DNA of 22,847 bases from Terana coerulea. Its lineage: Eukaryota > Basidiomycota > Agaricomycetes > Polyporales > Phanerochaetaceae. Made by a program: the position numbers and the translations under genes. A model generated the notes under the pieces. It saw only the letters and a list, made by a program, of their open reading frames with translations. It was not told the origin of the DNA and did not search any database. Shown here piece after piece: positions 1-8,855 of the stretch (position 1 is the first letter of the stretch; every line of letters begins with the position of its first letter). Location: NCBI GenBank assembly GCA_024811115.1, contig JAKOGH010000795.1, forward strand, positions 1 through 22,847. The letters are read 5' to 3'.

Positions 1-51
1 TAAGTCGGCACATGCATCCGATCAAAGCGAGATGCCGGGCCCCCAAATGTG

Positions 52-62
52 TTATCAGATAA
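52..62. promoter_or_regulatory. Palindromic double GATA site (SRE-like)
   Basis: TTATCAGATAA contains ATCAGATAA, a match to the ATCWGATAA consensus of iron-sensing fungal GATA repressors (Urbs1/SreA/Sre1 family), and reads as GATAA on both strands. It lies about 560 bp upstream of the ftr1 start codon. It would be expected to mediate repression when iron is sufficient, but binding is inferred from motif and context only. Confidence 0.6.
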
Positions 63-367
63 TTCACCCGGCGGAGTGAATGAGGAGAAGGGGCCCATCT
101 GACCGGCCTCAGACAGAGACAGAACCCTGGCGGCGACAATGGGCCTCGTGGGGGCCAGCGTGCCGCACTTCTCGCACATTCTAAACGGACAAAGCCCAGC
201 CAAAAACACAGGAGGGCACATGCGGTAGTCTCACCACTTTCTGTGGTGCGAGGTGAATGTGAGGCATTTGTACGGTAAAGCAAGGCGTTTCGGCCGATCT
301 CCTGTGCTCCTCCTCGCCAAGAGGCAGGACGGGCGAGCGAGACAGGCACACAAGGCTGCCGTGGCAT

Positions 368-377
368 ATCAGATAAG
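368..377 (+). promoter_or_regulatory. SRE-like GATA site upstream of ftr1
   Basis: ATCAGATAAG is a full match to ATCWGATAA with the extra G seen in strong GATA-factor sites. It lies about 250 bp upstream of the ftr1 start codon, the usual proximal promoter position. Confidence 0.65.
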
Positions 378-400
378 ATGAACCCCCAAACCTTGCCGCG

Positions 401-446
401 TTATCAGCGGAGAGATAAGATCAGCGCGCGGCAGAATTATCAGATT
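401..446. promoter_or_regulatory. GATA cluster proximal to ftr1
   Basis: Three GATA cores lie close together: TTATC at 401-405 (minus-strand GATAA), GATAAG at 414-419, and TTATC at 437-441. The last belongs to ATCAGATT, which departs from ATCWGATAA at its end. With the sites at 52 and 368 this makes a dense array, fitting an iron-repressed promoter. Confidence 0.5.
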
Positions 447-548
447 GGGCACACGGTCGAGGCACTTGGGTTTCTCCCCTCTGGATCCTCCTCATGTCCC
501 TCCGCCCACCGTCTTAAAATGCCTCGTCTGCGCGCCGGGGGCCCCCGA

Positions 549-570
549 CCCTCCCTCCCTCCCTCCCCAG
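549..570 (+). promoter_or_regulatory. CT-rich leader tract ending in CCCCAG
   Basis: A run of CCCT repeats ends in CCCCAG about 50 bp before the ftr1 ATG. Pyrimidine tracts like this often mark transcription starts in basidiomycetes. Because it ends in CAG it could also be the 3' splice site of an unseen leader intron; the sequence does not decide between these. Confidence 0.35.
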
Positions 571-622
571 GCAGCGACCGGTCCCTCTCTAGTGTCCGCC
601 CCGTCCCGCACTAGCAGACACG

Positions 623-2062
623 ATGGGCAAGAACGTCTTCTCCGTCCCCATCTTCTTCATCGTCTTCCGCGAGACCCTCGAGGCCGCCATCATCGTCTCC
701 GTCCTCTGCGGCCTCGTCGAGCAGATCGCGCACGAGGACAAGACGCGCGCGCTCGCCGCCGCCGCCGAGCCCCGTGAGAAGCGCGACGGCGACGGCGAGG
801 CGGGCGCCGACGCGCTCGCCGCGCAGCCCCAGCTCGAGCCGCGAGGACGCGGAGCTGCGCGCAAAGCGCTTCATCCGCAAGATGCGCATCCAGATCTTCG
901 CCGGCTCGGCCGCCGGCCTGTTTCTCGCGCTCGCCATCGGCGCCGCCTTCATCGCCGTCTGGTTCACGCAGGCCTCCAACCTGTGGGCCAAGTCCGAGGA
1001 GCTCTGGGAGGGTGCGTGCCAAGTTCACGCGTCTGTAGCCGGTGCTGACCGCATACACCCAGGTATCTTCGAGCTGATCGCGTGCCTCATGATTTTCGTC
1101 ATGGGAGTCACCATGCTCAAGATGGACCGTGCCAAGGCTAAATGGCGCGTCAAGCTGCAACGCGCCTTCGACGGACAGCGTGCGTAGTTTGTCCTATACC
1201 TGTCTCTCGCCGCCTTTATTTACCGTGACGCGTTCCCAGATGTCGACGCACAGACCAAGTCTGGCAAGTGGGTGCTATTCATCTTGCCTTTGATCACCGT
1301 TTTGCGAGAAGGTAAGCCTACCTTTTGCGTTTTTCTCACAGAAGTCTTACGTGCTTCGCAGGCATGGAAGCGGTCATCTTCGTCGGTGGTGTCTCGCTCG
1401 GCCAGCCCGCAACGTCAATCCCGCTCGCCACCGTCGTCGGCGTGATTTGCGGTCTCGTCTGCGGCTTCCTCATCTACTCATTCGCGAGCCGGACCAGTGA
1501 GTCTTATTTTCTGCGCGCAAGACGACACTTTGACGTTCTCGCGCTTCAGCCCTCACCGTGTTCCTCGTCGTCATGACCAACTTCATCCTCCTCATCGGTG
1601 CCGGTCTCTTCAGCCGCGCCATCGGCGCCTTCAAGAGCAAGCCTTCAACAAGCTGTAAGTTCCTCCCTCCCTGCCTGTATCTCTTCCGCGCTGACTGTCC
1701 ACTTTTAGGCTCGGGGCAGACGTCGACGACGCCGGCGCCGCGGGCGACGGCCCAGGCTCGTACGACGTGCGCGGGAACGTGTGGCACCTCGACTGCTGCA
1801 ACCCGGACAACAACTTCGACTCGTCCGGCTGGACGCTCTTCAACGCGATCTTCGGCTGGACGAACAGCGCGACGATCGGCACCGTGCTCGGCTACGTGTT
1901 CTACTGGCTCGCCGCGATCGCGGTGCTCGTGTACATGAAGTTCAGCGAGGGCCGCACGCGGCTGTTCGGCCGCGAGAGCGCGGCGGGCGTGCGCCGGCGG
2001 GAGCGCGCGGCGCGCCGGACGGGGACGCGGAGAGCGCGGCGGGCTCGGTGGAGAAGGCGTGA
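623..2062 (+). CDS. ftr1: High-affinity iron permease Ftr1, with frame breaks
   Basis: Plasma-membrane permease that imports ferric iron handed over by a multicopper ferroxidase (reductive iron uptake). Six exons: 623-1011, 1063-1179, 1240-1311, 1362-1496, 1550-1654, 1709-2062, separated by five GT-AG introns of 50-60 nt; the total is about 390 codons, normal for the family. Both iron-binding helix motifs are present: RETLE at residues 16-20 and REGME at the exon 3/4 junction. Later family landmarks include VDDAG, GNVWHLDCCNP, and a final helix near YVFYWLAAIAVLVYMK. Three places need a frame change: in the GC-rich acidic loop (about 775-845, net +1 or -2), near 1632 where one C seems missing from an FQ codon pair, and near 1990-2015, after which a short acidic tail ends in VEKA and TGA. 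Splice sites and motifs are otherwise intact, so sequencing error or very recent inactivation are both possible. Confidence 0.9.
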
Positions 2063-2567
2063 GCCTTCTGTTCTGACGAAACGACAAAATTGCGGGTATG
2101 TAGGTTTCAGGGCTGATACATATGACGACTGCGACGGCTGCTACGCTTGTATTCTCTTTCACTGCCATGTCTGTTGCTGGGTGGCTCAAAGGATTTGTGC
2201 CTCCCTTCACTTCATGGCCCCAATTTTGCGTGCGCCACCCTACGGTCGACGCGAACGTGACGATGCAGACGTCACCACCGGTCCAGACACCCTCCCGCTT
2301 CCCGCTTTGCACTGGGAAATCGAAGCGCGAGTGGTACGTTGTAGCACGCGTAGATCACATACAGGTCTATAGCTAGCTCTCTTTGTGGCCTTCGATCTCT
2401 CCGAACGGGCGTGGCTCCGACGTCGCAATAGCAGGCCTGCCCACATACCCGCCCACCCGCTCAATAGACCCTCGGCAGCGGACCCGCTGCCTGTACGGCA
2501 CGGCCACCCAGCAACAGCAGGGAGGCCGCGACAGGCTCCCGCGCGCGATAGAGTCAGCAGGGGCGGT

Positions 2568-2577
2568 ATCAGATAAG
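2568..2577 (+). promoter_or_regulatory. Orphan SRE-like GATA site
   Basis: ATCAGATAAG is identical to the site at 368-377, but it lies about 500 bp downstream of the ftr1 stop codon with no recognised gene beside it. It may belong to a lost or unrecognised iron-regulated gene. Confidence 0.5.
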
Positions 2578-2798
2578 ACAGGCCCGCGCATCTGTCCGCG
2601 GGGCGTCGAGAAGCACCGGGAAGCAGGGCCATCGCGCGTTGGTGGGAGTGCAACCTTGTTGGCGTCCGTGTGCGGATTGCCATTGACCGGGACCGGCGGG
2701 CTGGGTCCGCGGTGCCTTTGGAGGCTCAAAGTAGGCTCAATCATGTGGCGGTCCGTACTACTGTAAGTTATTGAGAGATGGGGGTGGTGGGACACGGG

Positions 2799-2814
2799 GT
2801 ATCTGATAAGATAC
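2799..2814. promoter_or_regulatory. Orphan SRE-like site within a palindrome
   Basis: GTATCTGATAAGATAC contains ATCTGATAA, the T variant of ATCWGATAA, flanked by GTATC/GATAC arms. It lies 223 bp from the site at 2568. Two full-consensus sites this close together suggest a real promoter rather than chance. Confidence 0.5.
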
Positions 2815-3120
2815 TTCGGGCGTCCGAGCCTTGCCGTTTGGTGCACACGAGCGGGGTGCACGAAGGAGTGTAAGGTTGCCGTGTGCGGGGAGGGACTGTG
2901 CATGTGGTCGGATACTTGTTGGGTTTGGAGAGCGAGGCTGCCTCAATGTAAGGGGCGTCGGGTAGGACAAGCCTGAGAGCGGAACAAACGGAGCCGCAGG
3001 GGGAAGGGTCGTTAGCGTTAGCTCAGGCACCCGACGGAGAGAATGTAGCGAGTTGACAGGATGAGGGGCCTCCGGACTCCAGCCTACGCCGCTTGTGATA
3101 TGAATTAGTGTGCGAAGCAA

Positions 3121-3190
3121 TCCGGGAATAGGACTTGAACACGAACCATGCCCGCAAGCATAAGTAGCCTTCAGGTCAGCAGTTTCAACG
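3121..3190 (-). other. tRNA-like fragment (B-box remnant)
   Basis: Read on the minus strand the segment has GTTCAAGTCC, a good match to the Pol III B box, preceded by a small hairpin (ATGC/GCAT arms) like a class II variable arm. The acceptor and T stems do not pair, and no matching 5' acceptor strand is found. It is therefore at best a decayed tRNA or the head of a tRNA-derived SINE, and could be chance. Confidence 0.2.
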
Positions 3191-3217
3191 CCTTTGAAAT
3201 CACAGCTGCCGCTTTAC

Positions 3218-3238
3218 AATGTCATTCAGGATGACATT
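3218..3238. repeat. Small perfect hairpin
   Basis: AATGTCAT and ATGACATT form an 8-bp inverted repeat around a 5-nt loop (TCAGG). No neighbouring gene suggests a terminator role. Confidence 0.4.
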
Positions 3239-3778
3239 CAAATACGGCAGTACGGGAGCCGCCAATGCCATGTAGTAGGTCATGCGTTGCTCCAAAGCTT
3301 CTGGAAACCAAATGTGAGGCTATAGAAGAAGTGTGGGGCACGAGGCTATGTGCACACCTTATGGTCATGTTGAAAACAATGAGAATATCTCCGTGACATG
3401 TTCAAATGGCGCACAGGACGAGAAGCTGGCGCAAGCTTTGTCGCAATCTCAGCGAAGCGCAGCGGCCGGCTGGCCGTCACTTCAGCTCTGCATCTTGGTA
3501 TTTGTGGTAACGCCAATGTCCATTGCCGGTAAGCGTTACAGTAGAAGACAGATGGAGGCATGATGGAAACCGAGCGGGTATGTAGCCTTGGGGAGCATGT
3601 CCGCGTTCTGCGCGTGGTTCAACCCGCAAAGCGCTTAATCCTGCCCACCCATCATGAGCTATTTGGCCTTGTTTATTCACAAAGCTTCTGCCTACCACAT
3701 TCGGACACTTCAACCGCAATTTCTCTGCCACTTGTCTGCCTCCACCCCGATGCTCGTCCGCACTCGTCCTTTTCATGC

Positions 3779-3812
3779 CTAAGCGGAGCATGATCACTAA
3801 GCGGAGCATGAT
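3779..3812 (+). repeat. 16-bp direct repeat, two copies
   Basis: CTAAGCGGAGCATGAT occurs at 3779-3794 and again at 3797-3812, separated by two bases. It looks like a local tandem duplication. Confidence 0.7.
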
Positions 3813-4223
3813 AGATGTATCTTGACGGAAAAACAAGCAATGAATGATTTTCTAGCCACCGCGTCTTAGCGTGGCTCAGGTTTACCGCTTGAAGGCCGCA
3901 CTTTGCGGGCCTTACTAGTACACTGTCACTGGCGTCTGATCACTCGGTCACTTTTACGCATCTTATGTCATTCGAATTTAGGTGAGCTCATTCCATCAGA
4001 ACCACCAGTTTGTCCCTTCAAGTTGCCTTGCGGTGAATTGCCACTTACAGTCGCTTCAGCAGAAATGGAGGCCACCGGATTGTCAAAGCATGCGCGGCGC
4101 TATGGGTGGTGCACTGTCAAGCTATTGCTCGTAGCGGTGCCAAGGTAGCTTCCTGTGGCCGCTTTGACCCTTTGTCCATGCCATGCGTACGCGCGCGGCC
4201 TGCACCTACCCTCAGTCACACTT

Positions 4224-4229
4224 TATATA
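4224..4229 (+). promoter_or_regulatory. TATA box
   Basis: TATATA (in CTTTATATACA) lies about 95 bp upstream of the ATG at 4323. It favours that ATG over an in-frame ATG at 4155 that lies upstream of the box. Confidence 0.45.
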
Positions 4230-4322
4230 CATGGGCTGCTCTGCGGTCATCTGCAACCCAAAGCTCTTCTGCCTCCCCAAACCAACAGACCCTCTATCAC
4301 GAACCACGCAGACCTACCCGCC

Positions 4323-4871
4323 ATGCCATCGAGCCAACTGGTCCCCGAAGAACCCAATCGGCCAACCATCGTCTACCTCGTCTCCCACAAAGACGAGTGG
4401 TTTTTCGCCTGGGAAGTCGGGGACCCGGGCCTGCAGGCGGGCTGTCGCACGTTACGGCTCAGAGACGGCACGCACACGGGCGTTGTGGGCACGGCGAGCC
4501 CAGGGCTGCTGGTCCTCGCGAAGGACGCTGGCATGATCCCACACAGACTTACGGTGCTCTCGCTGGTGCAGCGTCAGCGTCTGCAGGACATAGCGGAAAG
4601 GACGCTTGTGCCGCCCGTCACGGTGCGCGAGGGCGCGCCTGAAATGGGTATGCATGCCGGCGGGAGGTGGGTCATGGCAGTGTTGAAAAAGGCGGTGGGG
4701 CCATCCGTCAGGAAGGCGGAGAGGCTAGCGCAGCGTGAACGGGGACTGGCCACTATGGAGAGGATGCCTGTGCAACCGATGCGCGCGGGTCAGGAAGGGT
4801 ATATGTATTGTATACGAGCCGACGCGGAGTGGATAGCGGCGATTGGACGAGCGATGGTGGGGAGGCTGTAA
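4323..4871 (+). CDS. Small unknown protein, 182 aa, single exon
   Basis: An intact single-exon frame. The chosen ATG has a good context (CCGCCATGC) and follows a TATA box, and the protein sense starts there (MPSSQLVPEEPNRPTIVYLV). The N-terminal third has a strand-rich block (TIVYLVSH, then WFFAWEVG). The middle has a basic/hydrophobic helix with RQRLQDIAERT, followed by a GGRWVMAVLKKAV segment and a basic coil (RKAERLAQRERG). No signal peptide or membrane segment is evident. The layout recalls small basidiomycete proteins that begin with a YLVS strand and carry a C-terminal WV.xVL helix, but I cannot name a family. The stop codon TAA ends two bases before the retrotransposon LTR, so the native 3' UTR has been displaced and polyadenylation probably uses the LTR. 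Confidence 0.65.
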   Translation: MPSSQLVPEEPNRPTIVYLVSHKDEWFFAWEVGDPGLQAGCRTLRLRDGTHTGVVGTASPGLLVLAKDAGMIPHRLTVLSLVQRQRLQDIAERTLVPPVTVREGAPEMGMHAGGRWVMAVLKKAVGPSVRKAERLAQRERGLATMERMPVQPMRAGQEGYMYCIRADAEWIAAIGRAMVGRL

Positions 4872-4873
4872 TA

Positions 4874-5164
4874 TGTTGAGTCGGATAGACGCCGTAAGTG
4901 CTCTGCTCACATCTTCTCTATTGTTCCACCAGGTTCCACCATGACGATCCCTATTGTCCATTGTCCTGGTATCTATTTGTGTCTGTTTGTAGTACAGCCA
5001 CTCTGTATTGTATATAAGGCAGCTCTCTGTGCTATACATAACAAGACTCTTACAACTCTCAACCCACTAATGTGTGTATCAACCAACCTACAGGTGAGTA
5101 ACCATCCTAGCTTCCTCTAGGCCTCGGTAGGAGTGTACGCCGCTGTATGCGCTGCACTTCTACA
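4874..5164 (+). repeat. 5' LTR
   Basis: 291 bp, TGTTGAG to CTTCTACA. It contains a TATA box (TATATAAGG, 5011-5019) that should set the start of the genomic transcript, and a strong splice donor CAG|GTGAGT at 5094. Compared by hand with the 3' LTR it has about 15 substitutions (mostly transitions) and two 1-bp indels, roughly 94-95% identity. Confidence 0.92.
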
Positions 5165-5389
5165 GGTTATGAGCCCTGATGACGCAGTTGCTTGCGCCGT
5201 CACTGGCAGCAGCAACCAGCTCATTGGTAAACTTGCCTATACCTGTTCGGCTGCCATTGTGCGTGATGGTTGCGCTCTCCAGCGCACTGTCTGCGCCGGG
5301 CAAGCTGAGCAGGCTAGAGGGTGCCCTTCTGGGCCCCTCCTTGGCTAAAGCCATGTCAGTACGTTGTACTGACTGTTCTGTCCCTACAG
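5094..5389 (+). other. Candidate leader intron spanning LTR end and PBS
   Basis: The donor CAG|GTGAGT lies inside the 5' LTR. The acceptor CCCTACAG ends at 5389, 10 bases before the gag ATG, with branch-like CTGAC at 5369-5373 (17 nt from the acceptor G). All three signals match fungal consensus. Splicing would remove the LTR end, the primer binding site and the probable packaging leader, giving a translation-only message, while unspliced RNA stays competent for reverse transcription. Confidence 0.5.
5165..5178 (+). other. Primer binding site, initiator tRNA-Met anticodon-stem type
   Basis: GGTTATGAGCCCTG directly follows the LTR. Its complement CAGGGCTCATAACC is the anticodon stem-loop of eukaryotic initiator tRNA-Met (CAU anticodon included), not the tRNA 3' end. 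This is the priming mode of Drosophila copia, which uses a cleaved half of the initiator tRNA. Confidence 0.8.
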
Positions 5390-5399
5390 AACTTAAACA

Positions 5400-6365
5400 A
5401 TGTCTTTCTCTCTTAAGAAGCTTGTCCCCGTCCTCGACGGAACCAACTGGGAGCACTGGAACGACACCTTGAGGTCGTTCCTGGGCACTCAGGGAATCGC
5501 TCGTCAGCTCACGACTACCCAGCCGATAGTGCCGACTTTAGTCCGCACTGTCCCGGCAGTTCCTGCTCGTGCCGCAATCGCGAGCTGATGAATAACCCTG
5601 CCATCCCTGCTCTCCCTGCCTTGGGCAAGGTGCCCGGCAACGAGTACCATCACTCCAGGGCCGTCAACAAGCTCAACAATTGGATCAATGATGACCTTGG
5701 GCCATGGGCTACATCCGCCTTGCCTGACTTACCAGACGGTCAGTCAGCAAGAACGAAAAAACAGCCAAAGCCCCGTATAAGATCCCTGCAGACGACCTAC
5801 ACCCAGAACACTCTGGGCACGGCCTATGCCGACTTCAGGGGCCTCCTGGAGACTCACCTCCCGAGGATCAGTCCCTAGCACCTGCGATCACTAAGATCCA
5901 ATCCCACGTCGACTGCCTAGATGCAGTCCATGCTACCGTGACGACTACATGCACCTGATGCTCCTCATATCGAAGACACCAGGGTAGTAAGCATATTGCC
6001 ACCGTTACCATGCTAAACCAGAAGATGGTCAATATGTCACTATCTCCTGTCCCTCCTGGGGCCCCTGAACCCAAGGTTTATGGGCAGCAGCTCATTGCTG
6101 CTTGGAGCAGCGAAAGCTTTCCGGTGGCAGCGCAAGCAGACCGAGTCTGCAAAGCGCGTCACCGCTGTCAAGAACAAGGGGAAGGATCCCTAGTTCAAGC
6201 AGCAGCAGCGCCTAGCAAGGGCAGCAGCAGCAGCAGCAGAGATAGTGCAGGCAACGGCAAAGGAAAGAAGACCCAGCGCGGCAAGCGCGCGGGCAAGGGC
6301 AAGGGCAAGGCCCAGGACACTGACCATGGTCACTCCTACATCGCTGCCCGGTCATCCCAGTGGTG
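5400..6365 (+). pseudogene. gag: copia gag, N-terminal and middle part (broken)
   Basis: Starts MSFSLKKLVPVLDGTNWEHW, the hallmark opening of copia-type capsid proteins (a lead-in to a tryptophan-rich helix). The frame breaks at 5588 and again before 6010. Later blocks include an RAVNKLNNWINDDLG segment and a basic, glycine/lysine-rich C-terminal stretch (KGKKTQRGKRAGKGKGK) that would bind RNA. A CAG-rich run at about 6197-6240 encodes Q/S/A repeats. No CCHC zinc knuckle is seen. Confidence 0.75.
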
Positions 6366-7361
6366 AACGACTTCACCCCTGACGTGCCGCTCCCCAAGTC
6401 CAAGGCCGAAGAAATTCAGTCTCGCATCGAGGGAGAGCGCGAGCTCTGGCTCGCCAACGGCAACCAGTTCCCCGCTTGGGCATTAGCCCTTGCTGAGAAG
6501 CTGGAGTCGTCGGGTCCCAGGAGCGCATCCGGACCTCGAGGAAGTCATCGATGCCAATGAGCACAACGCTCATTGCGGCGGACGCCATGCGGGACATCGA
6601 GCACCGCAACTGCGAATGCCGTTTGTGAGTTAGAATTTCAGCAGGAGTTCACTCTAAACGATCTCCCGTGCTAACTAAATTGTTAGCAATCCTCGACGAG
6701 GACGAGCGAGTTCCAGACTCTGCACAAGGCCCAGCTTCGCGAGGCCGCAGAGCTCCGCAAGCTGCCTGCAAGCAGTGGATCGCAGACAAGAACGCTGCCT
6801 GAACAAGGGCTCGACCCTCGACCAGAAGCGTCGCGGACACTTCCGTGGGAGCGACACCAGCTTGTCAAGCTGGCTGTTGCCCAGGAAAGCGAGTTCGCCA
6901 CCACGCCCGCCCGAAGATGAGGCCGCGGGAAGGCTTCGTCGCGCCAAGCAGGCCGACCTCAACTACGCCGAGCGCATGCTCGATGCTCGCATCGCCGAGC
7001 TCGGCGGCCGCATCGACTCGAACAACGTCGCTCTCAAACGCAAGTTTGCTGAGCCGGAGTTCGTCGAGGGCAGCTCCTCTCGCCCGCCAAGCGCAGCTCG
7101 CGCGAATCCTCGCCGATCATCTGGTCCGACGAGGTCGACATGCAAATGTCGCTCGACAGGGAGGACGGCTTGACGGCCGTGACCACCCTGACATCGAGGA
7201 CGCCGTGTCCCTCGGAAACGAGGACAACGACAGCGACGTCGACGGCCAGGTCGCCGGATGCCTGATGGACGATCGAGAGATCCACCAGGACATCATCGAC
7301 GCGTACTTGAGTACGTCCCTCTAACTCTGCACTCGTGCATTACACTGACCAAACCTTGCAG
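6366..7361 (+). pseudogene. Extension between gag and protease (GC-rich)
   Basis: Coding-like but interrupted. Readable blocks include PLPKSKAEEIQSRIEGEREL, NYAERMLDARIAELGGRID, a basic KRK patch, and an acidic IEDAVSLGNEDNDSDVDG stretch. It is more GC-rich than the pol part. Two segments resemble introns: 6625-6686 (GTGAGT, GCTAAC branch, TTAG) and 7311-7361 (GTACGT, CTGAC branch, TTGCAG). It may be a lineage-typical gag C-terminal region or captured host sequence. I cannot assign a function. Confidence 0.45.
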
Positions 7362-7365
7362 CTGA

Positions 7366-7697
7366 TTGCGCGGTGTCTCGTGGGCTGGATTAAATAGTAG
7401 ATACCACATGTATGCTACTGTATTGAATGGAGCTGGTTTCCTTCAACAACCAGAATGTGTGCACAATAAGTTATTTAACGCGTGTCAGAGCTGCAAAGGT
7501 AAAAACCTTGCAAAATCAAGTGATTGGCTGCTCGACTCAGGAGCGTCATTCCACTTCACTGGTCAAAGAAGTTTATTGCGCAACTTGCGCAACATTGACC
7601 TAATTGTCGTTCAAACGGCTAATGGGCATGTAACTATCTCTGAGGAAGGTGACTCCGTCATCAACTACCGTCCTAGCAGCGACAAGCAGAACGATTA
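7366..7697 (+). pseudogene. copia aspartic protease
   Basis: An open frame of 110 codons ending before the integrase frame. The catalytic DSGAS lies at 7534-7548, inside DWLLDSGASFHFTG, followed by a TANGH strand. A CxxC pair (ACQSC, before KGKN) precedes it. It was originally continuous with gag and integrase and is now separated from both by frameshifts. Confidence 0.85.
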
Positions 7698-8855
7698 AAG
7701 TCTTACTGAAAAATGTTCGACTCATGCCTTCACAAAAGGACATGAATCTTATCTCGCTTGGTCAGCTGCTACGACAGAACCGGTTAATTGAGGGTGACGC
7801 AACTACTCTGAAAATCCTGGACGGTGATAATCGCCAGGAATTATTGCAATTCGTGCCGCTTTATCCAAACGCAACAGTGTACTATTTAGACACTGACCGA
7901 GACGGCCTTGCGCTAGTCTCGCACGAAATAATGCATAGACGTTTTGGACATCCCTCTGAGCGGATCCTACGTCAACTTCCGTCAGCAACGACGGAATGTC
8001 CTGATTTCGACTATAACAAGTCGGACTCACCCTGCTCTGGCTGCGCACAAGGAAAGATGCACAATCGCTCTTTCCCGCCGCGCTCGGCGAGCATCGCGAC
8101 CTTTGAGCTCATTCACAGTGACTTGAAGGAATTCCCGGTCGATTCATATCACGGTACAAGTATATCATCACCTTTGTCGATGATTATACGTCGCATGCAT
8201 GGATTATTTGCCTAAGGCTAAAATCCGTCGCCATCCAAGCGACAAAAACTTTCTTGCTATGGTTCAAAACCAGCATAAAGCTAATGTCGAGAGCTGGATG
8301 TCGGATGCAGGGGAGAATATAAATCAAACGCATTCATTCAAATGCTAAAGGACTAAGGGATTAAAATCCTAACTAGCGTTCCTCATACTCCACAGCAGAA
8401 TGGACGCGCTGAGCGGTTCAATCGAACCCTCATGGACAAAGCCGAGGCTATGCGCTTCACAGCTTGCATTCCTCCTTCGTGGTGGGAATTTGCGGTTATG
8501 CACGCTACAGTGCTTTACAACCGCACTCCGTTTCACGATTAAAATGGGTTCACGCCTTATGAGGCACTCATGGGTGAAAAACCACGCGTTGATAACATCC
8601 GGCGTGTTTGGCTGCGGTGCATGGGTCTTTATCCCTGCCGATGTTCGAAAGAACAAACTACAGCCTAAGTCCGAAATGATGACATACATCGGACACGACG
8701 AGCACGGTTGGACCTTCATGAGAGGACCCAACAACGTCGTGTTTCGCTCAACTCAAGTCGAGTGGTGTGAAACTTATTTCCCAAGTGTCCTGACGGCAAA
8801 ATGCCCGCGCGGCCTGACCCGCTTCGCAAAACACCAAAAACGCGAACGACAGTGA
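7649..8855 (+). pseudogene. copia pre-integrase zinc finger and integrase
   Basis: The first block (7649-8215) has the HHCC-type finger (HRRFGHPS, then CSGCAQGK) and the first catalytic Asp in IHSDLKEF (Asp codon near 8120). The frame then shifts. The second Asp lies in SDAGEN near 8304, and the Glu in NGRAERFNRTL near 8411. A third block (8400-8855, mixed frames) ends with an SH3-like region containing SEMMTYIGHDEHGWTF. There are at least three frame changes and one stop. Confidence 0.85.

Larger units (their letters stand above)
1..622 (+). promoter_or_regulatory. ftr1 upstream region and 5' leader
   Basis: No coding exon is recognisable here. The stretch holds at least four GATA-type sites (listed separately) and, just before the start codon, a CT-rich tract typical of basidiomycete leaders. 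The short reading frames around 378-777 are overlapping shadows of ftr1 exon 1 and its leader. In many fungi the permease gene is divergently paired with a multicopper ferroxidase gene. The leftmost part could therefore be a shared promoter for a gene beyond the window edge, but nothing in the window shows that gene. Confidence 0.6.
2063..4322. other. 2.3-kb interval without a recognised gene
   Basis: It starts with the probable ftr1 3' UTR. Positions 2385-3100 are GC-rich and promoter-like, with two perfect ATCWGATAA sites. Positions 3100-4200 are more AT-rich, with a tRNA-like fragment, a small hairpin and a 16-bp tandem repeat. Several reading frames of 60-176 codons occur on both strands, but they overlap one another, have no recognisable motif, and do not join through convincing introns. 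I see no gene that the GATA sites would serve. Confidence 0.5.

Noticed and set aside
774..826. Possible 53-nt intron in ftr1 exon 1 (GTGAGA to CGCGCAG)
   Set aside because: It removes the wrong number of bases: joining the exons leads to a frame without the conserved ELRAKRFIRKMRIQIFAG block. Other AG choices in the loop also fail by phase.
1470..2312. 280-codon minus-strand frame opposite ftr1
   Set aside because: It is an antisense shadow of the GC-rich ftr1 exons and introns, with arginine/alanine-rich low-complexity content and no motif.
3121..3210. Complete tRNA gene on the minus strand
   Set aside because: Only a B-box match and a variable-arm-like hairpin are present. The acceptor stem has no partner and the T stem does not pair, so it was kept only as a low-confidence fragment.
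4155..4322. Upstream in-frame start for the 4323-4871 gene
   Set aside because: The extra residues precede or overlap the TATA box and have a leader-like composition; the ATG at 4323 has the better context.
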